In this document: positions 24,751 through 31,801 of the stretch, piece by piece
Layout: each line of letters starts with the position of its first letter
Position numbering within the stretch: the stretch's first letter is position 1
Source: Vagococcus allomyrinae
GTDB lineage: Bacteria > Bacillota > Bacilli > Lactobacillales > Vagococcaceae
Direction: 5' to 3'
DNA: 64,000 nucleotides
Assembly: GCF_017829975.1 (NCBI RefSeq)
Contig: NZ_JAEEGA010000005.1
Coordinates: forward strand, 186,001 to 250,000
Position numbers and translations under genes: made by a program
The notes under the pieces: model-generated
Told to the model about the DNA's origin: nothing
What the model saw: the letters and a program-made list of their open reading frames with translations, nothing else
The model's database searches: none

Positions 24751-26349
24751 CTAAAAGGCTAAATTCAATTCTGTATTGCCGCCGATGGCTTGAGATATAT
24801 CATCAACAAAGGCTCTAAACTGTTGATTTCCCAAATTAACGGTAAAGACTGCTGATTGCTTGTTTGGTGTTAGTAATAGCTCACTTTTAGCATGAATCGT
24901 TTGCTGATTACTGCTGTTTAAGGTCTTATCCAATTCAGACAATGAGGGGGTGGATAAAATACTATCCATCGCTCGTTTGATTTGAGCTTCTCCCGCATAA
25001 ATCCCTGTGGCAATCGTGCCGCCAAAATTCAACTGATCAAGATCCGATAAGGGGCCTGTTTTAGCAGGTGAAAATGGCAAGAAATCACGAATTTTACCAA
25101 CGATCGTGTCAATCGCATTGGTCACAAATTTAACGCCGGCCAAGATACCATCGCCAATCATTTTCACTAGGTTACCACCGGCATCTTTAAAGGTATTAAA
25201 CCAACCAGCAATGATATTATAAGCACCTTCAATTCCTGTCCTAACAATCTCTTTCACACCTTCCCAAGCGGCTGTGACTGTTTCTTTGACGCCATTCCAA
25301 GCTCCCGACCAGTCACCGCTAATCAGACTCATCACCGTTGAAACAATGCCTTTGGCGATGTTTAAACCGGTTCGAATAACCGTGGCAATAACATTTAAAA
25401 TAGTCGCTACATAGGTTTGAATTGTATTCCAAGTCCCTTGCCAGATGGCTTGAATGACACCTAGGACGACTCCTATTACCATTGAAATTCCATTGATCAC
25501 ACCTTCGATGATAGCTTTAATCCCATTCCAAATGGCACTAGCCACTGTTTTAATCGTTTCGTTATGTGCTGTCCAAAAGGCTGTTAAGGCACCCCAGACC
25601 GTTTGCACAATCATTGAAATAAATGTAACAATTGATGAGATAACTTCACTAATGGCTGACCACACATTTTCTGCTGCTAGCCGAACCTGATTATTGGAAT
25701 CCGTCCACCACGTGACGATACTGCCCCAAACCTCTGAAATAAACGCGGCAATGGTGGTTATCACATTGCTGATGGTTTCCGATATCATCGTCCAAATTTC
25801 GATTACTGCCGTTCTAAAGCCTTCATTGGTGTTCCATAAGTAGATGAAACCAGCGACTAGTGCAACGATACCTGCAGCCAGTAACACCCAAGGTCCACCT
25901 ACTAAGCCAGAGATGGCAGAGCCTAAGGCGCCAAAACCACCATTATTGGGGTCTGCAAATTCCATCATTAGAATTTGGGCAGTCTCCACACCACTTGACA
26001 TTTGTCCTAACCCCTGGGTAAACACACCTAGGCCACTTCCCACAGTTTGAGCGGTGTCCAAAAATCCGGATACTTGCTGTAATGCTTGGCCAACTGCTTC
26101 GAAACCAAATGTCGCTGCAAACTCAGATAGTTGCGCATTAACACTGCTAGCATTACTTAAAAAATCACTGACTTTTCCAAGACCTGCGTTTAATTGCTTC
26201 GTCTGGTCATACAGTTTACCAGCCGCATCAACAGCTCCCCCGGAAGACCCACCACCTTTAGCGGCTCGCTGTTCAGCTCGGGCATTCATTCGCGAAAATA
26301 AATTTGTATCTGTTGCGGATAATATCGCTTCTACACTAAATAGTTCCAC
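24751..26349 (-). CDS. Tape measure protein (short)
   Basis: A 532-residue protein built of long helices with regularly spaced Trp (WGALTAFW, AIWNGIKAII, AWNGVKETV, AWEGVKEIV). It has a hydrophobic segment near residues 150-175 and the common C-terminal tape-measure motif DFLPFSPAKTGPLSDL. It starts with GTG at 26349, with GGAGG 6 bases upstream; an overlapping ATG two bases earlier is out of frame. The tape measure sets the length of the tail tube. At 532 residues against 700-1,500 in many siphophages it predicts a short tail. It lies directly after the tail chaperone pair. Confidence 0.9.
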   Translation of the reverse strand: MELFSVEAILSATDTNLFSRMNARAEQRAAKGGGSSGGAVDAAGKLYDQTKQLNAGLGKVSDFLSNASSVNAQLSEFAATFGFEAVGQALQQVSGFLDTAQTVGSGLGVFTQGLGQMSSGVETAQILMMEFADPNNGGFGALGSAISGLVGGPWVLLAAGIVALVAGFIYLWNTNEGFRTAVIEIWTMISETISNVITTIAAFISEVWGSIVTWWTDSNNQVRLAAENVWSAISEVISSIVTFISMIVQTVWGALTAFWTAHNETIKTVASAIWNGIKAIIEGVINGISMVIGVVLGVIQAIWQGTWNTIQTYVATILNVIATVIRTGLNIAKGIVSTVMSLISGDWSGAWNGVKETVTAAWEGVKEIVRTGIEGAYNIIAGWFNTFKDAGGNLVKMIGDGILAGVKFVTNAIDTIVGKIRDFLPFSPAKTGPLSDLDQLNFGGTIATGIYAGEAQIKRAMDSILSTPSLSELDKTLNSSNQQTIHAKSELLLTPNKQSAVFTVNLGNQQFRAFVDDISQAIGGNTELNLAF

Positions 26350-26405
26350 ATGTTACCTCCTTTCTCTTATGAATTTATTAGGTCTTTCATGGGATGACCT
26401 GCTTT

Positions 26406-26690
26406 CTAGCGATTGGCTTTTCTCATTAATTGCGCGAATCGGGAGTCAGGCGTGTCCTCCATGAGGCCCAGAATTTCTTGCTCCCTCTTTTGATAATTAA
26501 AGAAGGCATTGAAATCTTTAAAGTAAGGCACTTCTTTTTTGCCTAACTTCTTCGTCGCCTGGACTTGCTGACCTAGCCAAGCTTGCAGATGGAAGTCGTA
26601 TTCCTGATCCAGCTTTCTTAATTTAAAGGCGGTCACTCGCAGTTCAAATTCATAAGGTGTCATTCGTTCAATCGCTTTAATATCAGTCAT
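26406..26690 (-). CDS. Tail assembly chaperone, T part (made as G-T fusion by frameshift)
   Basis: Positioned between the G-type chaperone and the tape measure. Its reading frame is open upstream without a stop through the end of the preceding gene and joins it in the -1 frame at 26798-26804. The main product is therefore probably a 233-residue fusion of the first 103 residues of G with 130 more residues. The frame also has its own ATG at 26690 (AAGGTG upstream), giving 94 residues. Key segment: FELRVTAFKLRKLDQEYDFH. In lambda the equivalent G-T protein binds the tape measure and recruits tube subunits. Confidence 0.75.
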   Translation of the reverse strand: MTDIKAIERMTPYEFELRVTAFKLRKLDQEYDFHLQAWLGQQVQATKKLGKKEVPYFKDFNAFFNYQKREQEILGLMEDTPDSRFAQLMRKANR

Positions 26691-26749
26691 TCCCAAACAC
26701 CTTAATGAGAATATCTTGATTTTCTCGTACGTTTCTGCGGAACTTTCAG

Positions 26750-27106
26750 TTAATTCTTGGCTTTCTTCAGGCTTTCCCGTAAGTTTCGCATGGCTAACTT
26801 TCCCGCATTTGACTCAGCTAGTTCCTTCATTACTTCGTCAAATAGACCTTCGATATCTTCGACGCTGTCGATGTAATCATCTAAGATATCCTGTGAGACC
26901 TGATCTTCTTCAGTCAAATTACCTAAAAGTAGCACCGTAGAAAGAGTGTTGACGTTCGTTCCTTGTAATTCGGGAATTACTTTAGCCGATAAGCCAAAAC
27001 CAAATTTGATTCCTTCTTGCTCCAAGGGTAATCGAGCATCAATTTCTCGCACAAATTTAGTGCCAAATTTAAATGAATATGTTTTTTTATTAATGATTAA
27101 TTTCAT
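26750..27106 (-). CDS. Tail assembly chaperone, G part
   Basis: A 118-residue acidic/helical protein directly after the tail tube gene. It begins MKLIINKKTYSFKFGTKFVR and ends with a charged helix. It corresponds in place and size to the G-type chaperones of siphophages. Codons 101-103 (GCG GGA AAG) contain the slippery heptamer GGGAAAG in the correct phase for -1 frameshifting into the T frame. AGGAGG lies 7 bases before the ATG. The unshifted product is made in excess in other phages. Confidence 0.78.
   Translation of the reverse strand: MKLIINKKTYSFKFGTKFVREIDARLPLEQEGIKFGFGLSAKVIPELQGTNVNTLSTVLLLGNLTEEDQVSQDILDDYIDSVEDIEGLFDEVMKELAESNAGKLAMRNLRESLKKAKN
26798..26804 (-). promoter_or_regulatory. 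Programmed -1 frameshift site GGGAAAG
   Basis: On the minus strand the heptamer G GGA AAG is in the zero frame of the G gene (codons GCG GGA AAG). After a -1 shift the frame reads GTT AGC CAT and stays open for 131 codons into the downstream chaperone gene. This is the same heptamer as at the lambda G/T site. A second GGGAAAG at 26772-26778 is in the wrong phase. Confidence 0.8.
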
Positions 27107-27155
27107 TCCATTGCCTCCTAATTTAACTTGCTATCACTAGTTTCAATCGTAATAA

Positions 27156-27668
27156 CTAGGCGTCAGCCGTTGTTGTGTCCTTAAAGACGTATTGAACTAC
27201 TTCTGCCTGATCCTCAGATAATGAGGCGAAACCATCTTGTCCTGTCCCATTAATCGCAAATTCTAAGGATAATTCAACTCCATCTTCTGAATTTGCAGTT
27301 TGAGAGAAACTTGTGACAAACCCTTGGTAATAAGTGGCGGCGAACTTATCTTGATTGGCAGCCACTGTTCCTTTTTCTGATTTATCAATTTCCCAGATTT
27401 CAATTAACTCGCCGTCAATCAAGGCTTGGCGCATTTCCTTCACGTGAGCATCGCCTTTGGCAACGATTGAGGTGGCCGAAAACTCGTACTCCAGCTGAGC
27501 GATGCTTTGAACGGCACCGTCTTTCGTTGGGGCACTGCTGGCCTCACGACTCAAACCAATTTCATGCTCTGTTTGAAAGGCTAATTTCCATGCACCTTGT
27601 GCCGTTTCTTTTTTCAATAACCGGTATAATAAAATTACGTCAATTCCCTTTTTTGCTTCCAATGTCAT
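27156..27668 (-). CDS. Major tail (tube) protein, TP901-1 family
   Basis: A 170-residue protein, with LLYRLLKKETAQGAWKLAFQ near the N-terminus and a Gly-poor, beta-rich middle typical of the TP901-1-type major tail protein family. It forms the stacked rings of the tail tube. GGAGG lies 7 bases before the ATG at 27668. In Listeria monocin loci the equivalent gene is lmaA, also immediately upstream of the tail chaperones. This gene should be the most highly expressed of the particle. Confidence 0.88.
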   Translation of the reverse strand: MTLEAKKGIDVILLYRLLKKETAQGAWKLAFQTEHEIGLSREASSAPTKDGAVQSIAQLEYEFSATSIVAKGDAHVKEMRQALIDGELIEIWEIDKSEKGTVAANQDKFAATYYQGFVTSFSQTANSEDGVELSLEFAINGTGQDGFASLSEDQAEVVQYVFKDTTTADA

Positions 27669-27679
27669 CTTGCTTCCTC

Positions 27680-27841
27680 CTATTTTTCGAAATCGATGGT
27701 AACAGTCACTTTCATGATTTTACCCATTTCTTTTTTTGATTCTAATTGTTTTTGTACCCTAGCTAATTTCTGTTTAACGATTACATCTACTTCTGCATCA
27801 GTATACGTTCGTGACTTCTTTTGTGATTCGTTTTTTGCCAT
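27680..27841 (-). CDS. Small phage protein of unknown function (53 residues)
   Basis: ATG at 27841 with GGAGG 10 bases upstream; a TTG-initiated extension to 27889 lacks a site. The protein is charged: a helical part (TYTDAEVDVIVKQKLARVQK) followed by a short strand (KVTVTIDFEK). It lies 11 bp upstream of the tail tube gene, in the place of lmaB in monocin loci. That correspondence is positional only. The function is unknown. Confidence 0.55.
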   Translation of the reverse strand: MAKNESQKKSRTYTDAEVDVIVKQKLARVQKQLESKKEMGKIMKVTVTIDFEK

Positions 27842-28019
27842 ATCCGGATCGCCTCCATGTCTTTTAACGTCATTAAATGCTTGGACCAAAGATCCAGAGA
27901 AGGATAATGAAAAATAAGTATTGGTTGTCTTTTTATTTCCTTCTCTATCACCTTACACTCTTATCTTACTGCCAAACCCCCTTTGAAAATGGTAAATAAA
28001 AATCAGCAAACTGGTAAAA

Positions 28020-28424
28020 TTACCACCCCAGTCGTTTAGCAATCTCATCGACGACCTTCTTTTCCAGCTTACGGCAGTTATCTTCCGAGTACCTCACCTC
28101 TTCTTTAAGAGAAATCGCCACCCAAGATAAGGACTCTTTGTTAAAATATCTGAACTCAATAATCGCTTGCGTTTCTGAAGTCGCTTTTCCAATTACCTCA
28201 TCTATCACTTTTAATGCTAAACTTCTAAAATGAATTTGCTCATGAGATACAATTTTTATCACCGTGTCTGCCTCAAAAACTGAAAACTGATTGCTGCCAT
28301 CTTCTGTGATTGTCAATAACGAGTGCCTTAATTCAGCCATTTCCTTTTTCATTTGAGGATAATCACTTAACATTTCTCTAACATGCTGACGCGCTTTGTT
28401 GCTAATTTTTATCTGTTCACTCAT
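28020..28424 (-). CDS. ArpU/sigma-like late transcription regulator candidate
   Basis: A 134-residue protein, helical throughout. The C-terminal region (AIIEFRYFNKESLSWVAISL then SEDNCRKLEKKVVDEIAKRL) resembles the sigma region 4-like helix-turn-helix of phage ArpU/RinA-type late activators. A 180-bp gap follows before the next structural gene, the usual place for a late promoter. It stands where lmaC stands in monocin loci. The activator role is an inference, but the position and fold pattern agree. Confidence 0.65.
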   Translation of the reverse strand: MSEQIKISNKARQHVREMLSDYPQMKKEMAELRHSLLTITEDGSNQFSVFEADTVIKIVSHEQIHFRSLALKVIDEVIGKATSETQAIIEFRYFNKESLSWVAISLKEEVRYSEDNCRKLEKKVVDEIAKRLGW

Positions 28425-28469
28425 TCCTTATCAACTCCTCATCAATTTAACTGATTCCCTCTAAAAGGC

Positions 28470-28799
28470 TCAGAGTTTACGGCACTGCTTCTGACTGACA
28501 CAAACACAGCCATTGCCCTCTCGATAATCAAAGACCTCTTGAATCGCCTGTAAATGCCTCTCGTGAAGATTTACTAAATAACTATGATCATAAATTTTAA
28601 TCACCACTCCCATTAACTGCCGAAATCTTTTCTCATGAAAATCAAATAAGATTTCGTCTCCAACTCGAATTGTCTGACGTTCTACTAACCAGCGAGCTAA
28701 TACTAGGCTGTAACGCTTTAAGATAGAGCGTCCCCTTTTGACAGGCAAACGGGCACGTCGCTCTTGATCCCCACTTATTCTTTCAATATCATGTTCCAT
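28470..28799 (-). CDS. Phage protein of unknown function, first gene of the tail operon
   Basis: A 109-residue basic protein, with ERRARLPVKRGRSILKRYSL near the start and two Cys plus one more near the end (GNGCVCVSQKQC). TTGGAGGG lies upstream of the ATG at 28799. As first minus-strand gene after the control region it is probably an early regulator or adaptor, in the position of lmaD in Listeria monocin loci. No domain is recognised. It is followed after 45 bp by the late regulator candidate. Confidence 0.6.
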   Translation of the reverse strand: MEHDIERISGDQERRARLPVKRGRSILKRYSLVLARWLVERQTIRVGDEILFDFHEKRFRQLMGVVIKIYDHSYLVNLHERHLQAIQEVFDYREGNGCVCVSQKQCRKL

Positions 28800-28869
28800 C
28801 CGATTCCCTCCAATAAAAACTGTTGAAAATTACCTTTACTTCATCTGGCATTGTGTTAAAATAAAAATA

Positions 28870-28883
28870 CGAACGTACGTTCT
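28870..28883. promoter_or_regulatory. LexA (SOS) box
   Basis: CGAACGTACGTTCT matches 13 of 14 positions of the Gram-positive LexA box (CGAAC-N4-GTTYG). It lies about 70 bp upstream of the first tail-operon gene, within the control region, so DNA damage should relieve repression here. Confidence 0.7.
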
Positions 28884-28964
28884 TTTTGATGGTTAAAAAA
28901 GAACCTAATTTTAGGTCAATTTCCATTATTTCTGAATATATTACCATTCTATTGTTAAAACTCA

Positions 28965-28974
28965 GAAAATATTC
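28965..28974 (-). promoter_or_regulatory. Putative repressor operator copy 1
   Basis: GAATATTTTC read on the minus strand. It overlaps the -10 of the minus-strand tail promoter, the expected place for repression by the plus-strand repressor. Confidence 0.5.
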
Positions 28975-29001
28975 TATAATTAAGGCATAATAATAAGCCA
29001 A
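28973..29001 (-). promoter_or_regulatory. Tail-operon promoter candidate
   Basis: TTGGCT (28996-29001), 17-bp spacer, TATAGA (28973-28978) on the minus strand. The transcript would have a leader of roughly 170 nt containing the LexA box. Confidence 0.5.
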
Positions 29002-29070
29002 ACCAGATTATTTGGTTAAATAAATTTAACTGACTACGTTATACGTTCTTGATAATTCCAATATATCACT

Positions 29071-29080
29071 GAATATTTTC
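29071..29080 (+). promoter_or_regulatory. Putative repressor operator copy 2
   Basis: GAATATTTTC on the plus strand, 45 bp before the repressor ATG, probably close to the repressor's own promoter. Confidence 0.45.
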
Positions 29081-29101
29081 TACGTCAACTAATATATATA
29101 A

Positions 29102-29111
29102 GAATATTTTC
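29102..29111 (+). promoter_or_regulatory. Putative repressor operator copy 3
   Basis: GAATATTTTC on the plus strand, immediately before the GGAGGA ribosome binding site of the repressor gene. This would fit autoregulation. Confidence 0.45.
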
Positions 29112-29124
29112 GGAGGAAGATACA

Positions 29125-29448
29125 ATGACTGTCTTAGAGGTAATCAAAAGATTAGCAAATGAAAAGAACGTGAGTTTAGCAGAAGTCGAACGAGCGGTTG
29201 GTTTGTCCAATGGCGCTATTACCAAGTGGGCCAAAAGCTCTCCTTCTAGTGATAAGCTGGTTCGAATCGCCGATTATTTTAATGTCTCTGTGGACTACCT
29301 GTTAGGGCGAACAGACGACAGTACTGAAGATAAGAACTATTTTATGATACAACGTAAGGCCAAGCGGATGACCCCTGAACAGCGGGAGAAAACTTTGCGA
29401 ATATTGGAGGCTACTTTTGATGACGATGAACTGTGGAACGACGACTAA
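29125..29448 (+). CDS. Phage repressor, XRE-family helix-turn-helix
   Basis: A 107-residue protein. Residues about 5-62 form a Cro/CI-type helix-turn-helix (VSLAEVERAVGLSNGAITKW, then the conserved RIADYFNVSVDYLLGR). A charged C-terminal tail follows, without a self-cleavage domain. It cannot self-cleave like lambda CI, so inactivation should need the ImmA-type protease encoded next. GGAGGA lies upstream of the ATG. It is transcribed away from the tail operon and probably represses it through the 10-bp motifs in the divergent region. The last 29 bases overlap the protease gene. Confidence 0.9.
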   Translation: MTVLEVIKRLANEKNVSLAEVERAVGLSNGAITKWAKSSPSSDKLVRIADYFNVSVDYLLGRTDDSTEDKNYFMIQRKAKRMTPEQREKTLRILEATFDDDELWNDD

Positions 29449-30118
29449 ACCCAATTTTAAACTGGCAAAAACCTTAGCATATGGCTTGCTTAAAACCAAT
29501 CAGATTCAGGCATTTCCGGTTAACCCTTTTGCCCTGATTAAAAATGAGCCTAATGTCAGTCTTATTTCCTATTCGGATTTTGCCAAAAAAAGCCAGCTGA
29601 CTCTCAACGAAGTGATTGAATTCACTCAGAGCTCTGACGGGGCAACAGCTTATTTGAAAGAGAAGGAACGCTACTTAATTTTTTATAATGATGGGATCAA
29701 ACATGCCGGTAGAATCAATTATACGCTGGCCCATGAACTGGCTCACATTAAGTTGGGGCATTTAAGAAAGGGGAATACCTTTTCTCTCAGTCGTAACAAT
29801 ATCTACCTGAACGACAATCCAATTTTCGAAGCTGAAGCCGACACCTTAGCAGCAGAAGTACTCATCCCTTCTTTTTTAGTACGCAATCTCCCTGATGACG
29901 ATGTGACCTATTTGTCGACTTTTTTTCTTGTTAGTCGTCAGTGTGCTAGGACAGCCTTGAATAACGTCAACTATGTGTCGCGCCGCTATTCCTCAAGTAT
30001 TTTTGATGTCCCCCTGTATTTGAAAGGCCAAATGAAACCCTTTGTCATGGCCATTGAACAGAAAAAATTTCTCACCCAGTCTTATATCACCGATCAGCAA
30101 TTAATTATGAGACGCTGA
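29420..30118 (+). CDS. ImmA/IrrE-family metallopeptidase
   Basis: A 232-residue protein with the zinc motif HELAH (residues 105-109) and a third ligand region, FEAEADTLAAEVLIP. In ICEBs1 and in Listeria monocin/phage systems such proteases cleave the cognate CI-like repressor after DNA damage and so switch the element on. The gene overlaps the repressor gene by 29 bp, which supports this pairing. The ATG at 29420 has TTGGAGG 9 bases upstream. The C-terminal half (about 150-232) is the usual helical, less conserved part. It ends at a terminator at 30129-30155. Confidence 0.9.
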   Translation: MTMNCGTTTKPNFKLAKTLAYGLLKTNQIQAFPVNPFALIKNEPNVSLISYSDFAKKSQLTLNEVIEFTQSSDGATAYLKEKERYLIFYNDGIKHAGRINYTLAHELAHIKLGHLRKGNTFSLSRNNIYLNDNPIFEAEADTLAAEVLIPSFLVRNLPDDDVTYLSTFFLVSRQCARTALNNVNYVSRRYSSSIFDVPLYLKGQMKPFVMAIEQKKFLTQSYITDQQLIMRR

Positions 30119-30128
30119 TCTCAAACCA

Positions 30129-30155
30129 AAAAAAATAAGCCTGTAAGGGCTTTTT
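30129..30155. terminator. Bidirectional terminator between the protease gene and rplQ
   Basis: AAGCC (30137-30141) and GGCTT (30148-30152) form a short GC-rich stem with an A-run on the left and TTTTT on the right. It can end both the repressor-protease transcript and any minus-strand read-through from rplQ. It marks the upstream edge of the element. Confidence 0.7.
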
Positions 30156-30193
30156 CTCATCTTTTTAAAATAACACCTTATGATGAGTGCATA

Positions 30194-30219
30194 CTCTCTG
30201 GTAACACATTACCAGAGAG
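30194..30219. other. Perfect inverted repeat downstream of rplQ
   Basis: CTCTCTGGTAA (30194-30204) pairs perfectly with TTACCAGAGAG (30209-30219) around a CACA loop. A second perfect hairpin (GGAGTC-CTA-GACTCC) follows near 30238-30252. There is no U-run next to them; they may protect the 3' end of the rplQ mRNA or be relics of the junction. Confidence 0.55.
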
Positions 30220-30301
30220 CAGCGACGAGCTAGACTCGGAGTCCTAGACTCCAACATCATAACACTCTAAATGAATCATCTATAAAGTGATGTTTAGTGA
30301 T

Positions 30302-30688
30302 TTAGACAAGTTCTAAGATAACCATTTGGGCAGCGTCTCCGCGGCGTGGTTCTGTTTTTAAAATACGAGTATAACCACCTTGGCGTTCTGTGTAACGAGG
30401 TGCAATATCACTGAATAATTTTTGTAATGCAGTTTCTACTACAATCTCGTCGTTCTCTTCATTTACACGTACATCTGCAATTTCATTTCTTACGAATGAA
30501 GCTGCTTGACGACGAGCATGAAGATCGCCACGTTTACCTAAAGTAATCATTTTTTCAGCTGTTGAACGTACTTCTTTCGCACGTGCTTCAGTTGTAACGA
30601 TTTTCTCGTTAATGATTAGATCTGTCGTTAAGTCGCGCAACATCGCTTTACGTTGACTGCTAGTGCGTCCTAATTTACGATAGCTCAC
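30302..30688 (-). CDS. rplQ: 50S ribosomal protein L17
   Basis: A 128-residue L17, beginning [19 protein letters not shown] and ending [13 protein letters not shown] as in other Firmicutes. It starts with GTG at 30688, with AAAGGAGG 8 bases upstream. It is the last gene of the alpha operon; downstream, where ecfA1 normally follows, the tailocin begins. A structured element (30697-30767) related to the 64-bp PTS repeats separates it from rpoA. Confidence 0.98.
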   Translation of the reverse strand: MSYRKLGRTSSQRKAMLRDLTTDLIINEKIVTTEARAKEVRSTAEKMITLGKRGDLHARRQAASFVRNEIADVRVNEENDEIVVETALQKLFSDIAPRYTERQGGYTRILKTEPRRGDAAQMVILELV

Positions 30689-30696
30689 TTAGTTTT

Positions 30697-30767
30697 CCTC
30701 CTTTAACTCATAGGTCCGGTACCCGCTAATCCTATGGTCGCTAGGCTTCCAAGGATAGTGGTCTTCC
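30697..30767 (-). repeat. Single structured intergenic element related to the 64-bp PTS repeats
   Basis: Plus-strand blocks in common with each 64-bp unit at 4242-4460 are CCTCCTTT, AGGTCCGGT, CCGCTA and ATAG followed by a purine-rich/CTTCC block, in the same order and spacing (about 71 against 64 bp). The stem is kept by different bases: CTAATCCT/AGGATAG here and CTATTGCT/AGCATAG there, which is compensatory change. It ends at the ribosome binding site of rplQ just as the PTS copies end at that of IIA. Confidence 0.6.
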
Positions 30768-30781
30768 TTCATACGAAAGTA

Positions 30782-31720
30782 TTAATCGTCTTGTCGTAAG
30801 CCTAAGCCTAGATCATCGAGTTTGTTTTTAACTTCCTCTAATGATTTGCGTCCTAAGTTACGTACTTTGATCATTTCTGGTTCAGATTTATCAGTTAACT
30901 CTTGAACGGTATTAATACCGGCACGTTTCAGACAGTTGTATGAACGTACAGACAAGTCTAACTCTTCGATGGTCATTTCCAACATTTTCTCTTTTTGAGT
31001 CTCTTCTTTTTCAACCATGATTTCAGCATTTTTCGCTTCATCAGTTAGGTTTACAAAGATATCAAGATGCTCAGTCATGATTTTAGCCGCTAAGCTGATC
31101 GCTTCTTGTGGCATGATGGAACCATCTGTCCAAACTTCTAATGTCAATTTGTCGAAGTCATCACGACGACCAACACGCGTGTTTTCTACTTGGTAGTTCA
31201 CACGACGAACTGGTGTGTAAATCGAATCAACAGGCAATACACCGATTGGCATATCTTCTTTTTTGTTTTCGTCAGCTTGGACATAGCCGCGTCCTGGTTT
31301 AACCATTAAACGAGCACGGAACGTAGCCCCTTCAGCGACACTACAAATATGTAGATCTTTGTTTAAGATTTCAACATCACTGTCCGTAATAATATCGCCT
31401 GCCGTAACAGTCGCTGGACCAGTCACATCAATTTCAAGGGATTTTTCTTCTTCAGTGTAAAGCTTCAATGCTAATCCTTTGATGTTTAAGACAATTTGCG
31501 TCACGTCTTCTCGCACGCCTTTAATCGTTGAGAATTCGTGTAGCACACTATCAATCTGTAGATTAGTAATAGCCGCTCCTGGTAAAGAAGATAATAAAAT
31601 ACGACGTAGTGAGTTACCTAAAGTCGTTCCGTAACCTCTTTCGAGAGGTTCGATGACGAACTTACCATAATCTCTGTCTTCATCAATTTTGGTGATTCTT
31701 GGTTTTTCAAATTCAATCAT
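30782..31720 (-). CDS. rpoA: DNA-directed RNA polymerase subunit alpha
   Basis: A 312-residue alpha subunit. The N-terminal dimerisation domain contains [20 protein letters not shown]. The C-terminal DNA-binding domain (about residues 240-312) has [19 protein letters not shown] and [11 protein letters not shown]. The linker between is acidic. It follows rpsK after an 81-bp spacer and precedes rplQ. Length and domains are complete. Confidence 0.98.
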   Translation of the reverse strand: MIEFEKPRITKIDEDRDYGKFVIEPLERGYGTTLGNSLRRILLSSLPGAAITNLQIDSVLHEFSTIKGVREDVTQIVLNIKGLALKLYTEEEKSLEIDVTGPATVTAGDIITDSDVEILNKDLHICSVAEGATFRARLMVKPGRGYVQADENKKEDMPIGVLPVDSIYTPVRRVNYQVENTRVGRRDDFDKLTLEVWTDGSIMPQEAISLAAKIMTEHLDIFVNLTDEAKNAEIMVEKEETQKEKMLEMTIEELDLSVRSYNCLKRAGINTVQELTDKSEPEMIKVRNLGRKSLEEVKNKLDDLGLGLRQDD

Positions 31721-31801
31721 TCTTATCTATACCCCTTTCAAAACGAAAAGTGTCTTGCTCAATGACGTTCTTAAGTTCACACTCAAAATGAAAGACGCTC
31801 A

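Larger units (their letters stand above)
28800..29124. promoter_or_regulatory. Divergent control region of the tailocin
   Basis: 325 bp between the first tail-operon gene (minus) and the repressor gene (plus). It holds a LexA-type box (28870-28883), three copies of a 10-bp motif (28965, 29071, 29102) and a minus-strand promoter (28973-29001). A plus-strand extended -10 (TGT then TAAAAT, about 28854-28862) lies just before the LexA box. A reading frame at 28789-29001 across this region has no ribosome binding site and is discounted. Confidence 0.7.
17676..30155 (-). mobile_element. Phage-tail-like particle locus (F-type tailocin candidate) between rplQ and ecfA1
   Basis: About 12.5 kb. It contains a plus-strand repressor and ImmA-type protease, then minus-strand regulatory genes, tail tube, frameshifted tail chaperones, tape measure, Dit, Tal, BppU, three small fibre/receptor proteins, BhlA-type and ordinary holins, and an amidase endolysin. 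No integrase, excisionase, replication, terminase, portal, protease, capsid or head-tail joining gene is present, while every tail and lysis gene is intact. That selective retention matches the non-contractile tailocins (monocins) of Listeria and the capsid-less tail element in the Enterococcus faecalis core genome. It interrupts the usual rplQ-ecfA1 adjacency. No flanking attachment repeats were found. Confidence 0.8.

Noticed and set aside
26772-26778. Second GGGAAAG heptamer as frameshift site
   Set aside because: The heptamer is out of phase with the zero frame (CGG GAA AGC), so tandem slippage there would not work.
28789-29001. Open frame of 70 codons on the minus strand across the tailocin control region
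   Set aside because: No ribosome binding site, AT-driven composition, and it covers promoter, operator and SOS-box sequences.
17676-30155. Complete prophage
   Set aside because: Integrase, replication, terminase, portal, capsid and head-joining genes are all missing, and the space between genes is too small to hide them.
17653-30182. AACACTTTATG (17653-17663) and AACACCTTATG (30172-30182) as flanking attachment repeats of the tail element
   Set aside because: Only 10 of 11 bases agree, the words are AT-rich and short, and no integrase is encoded. Chance similarity is the better explanation.
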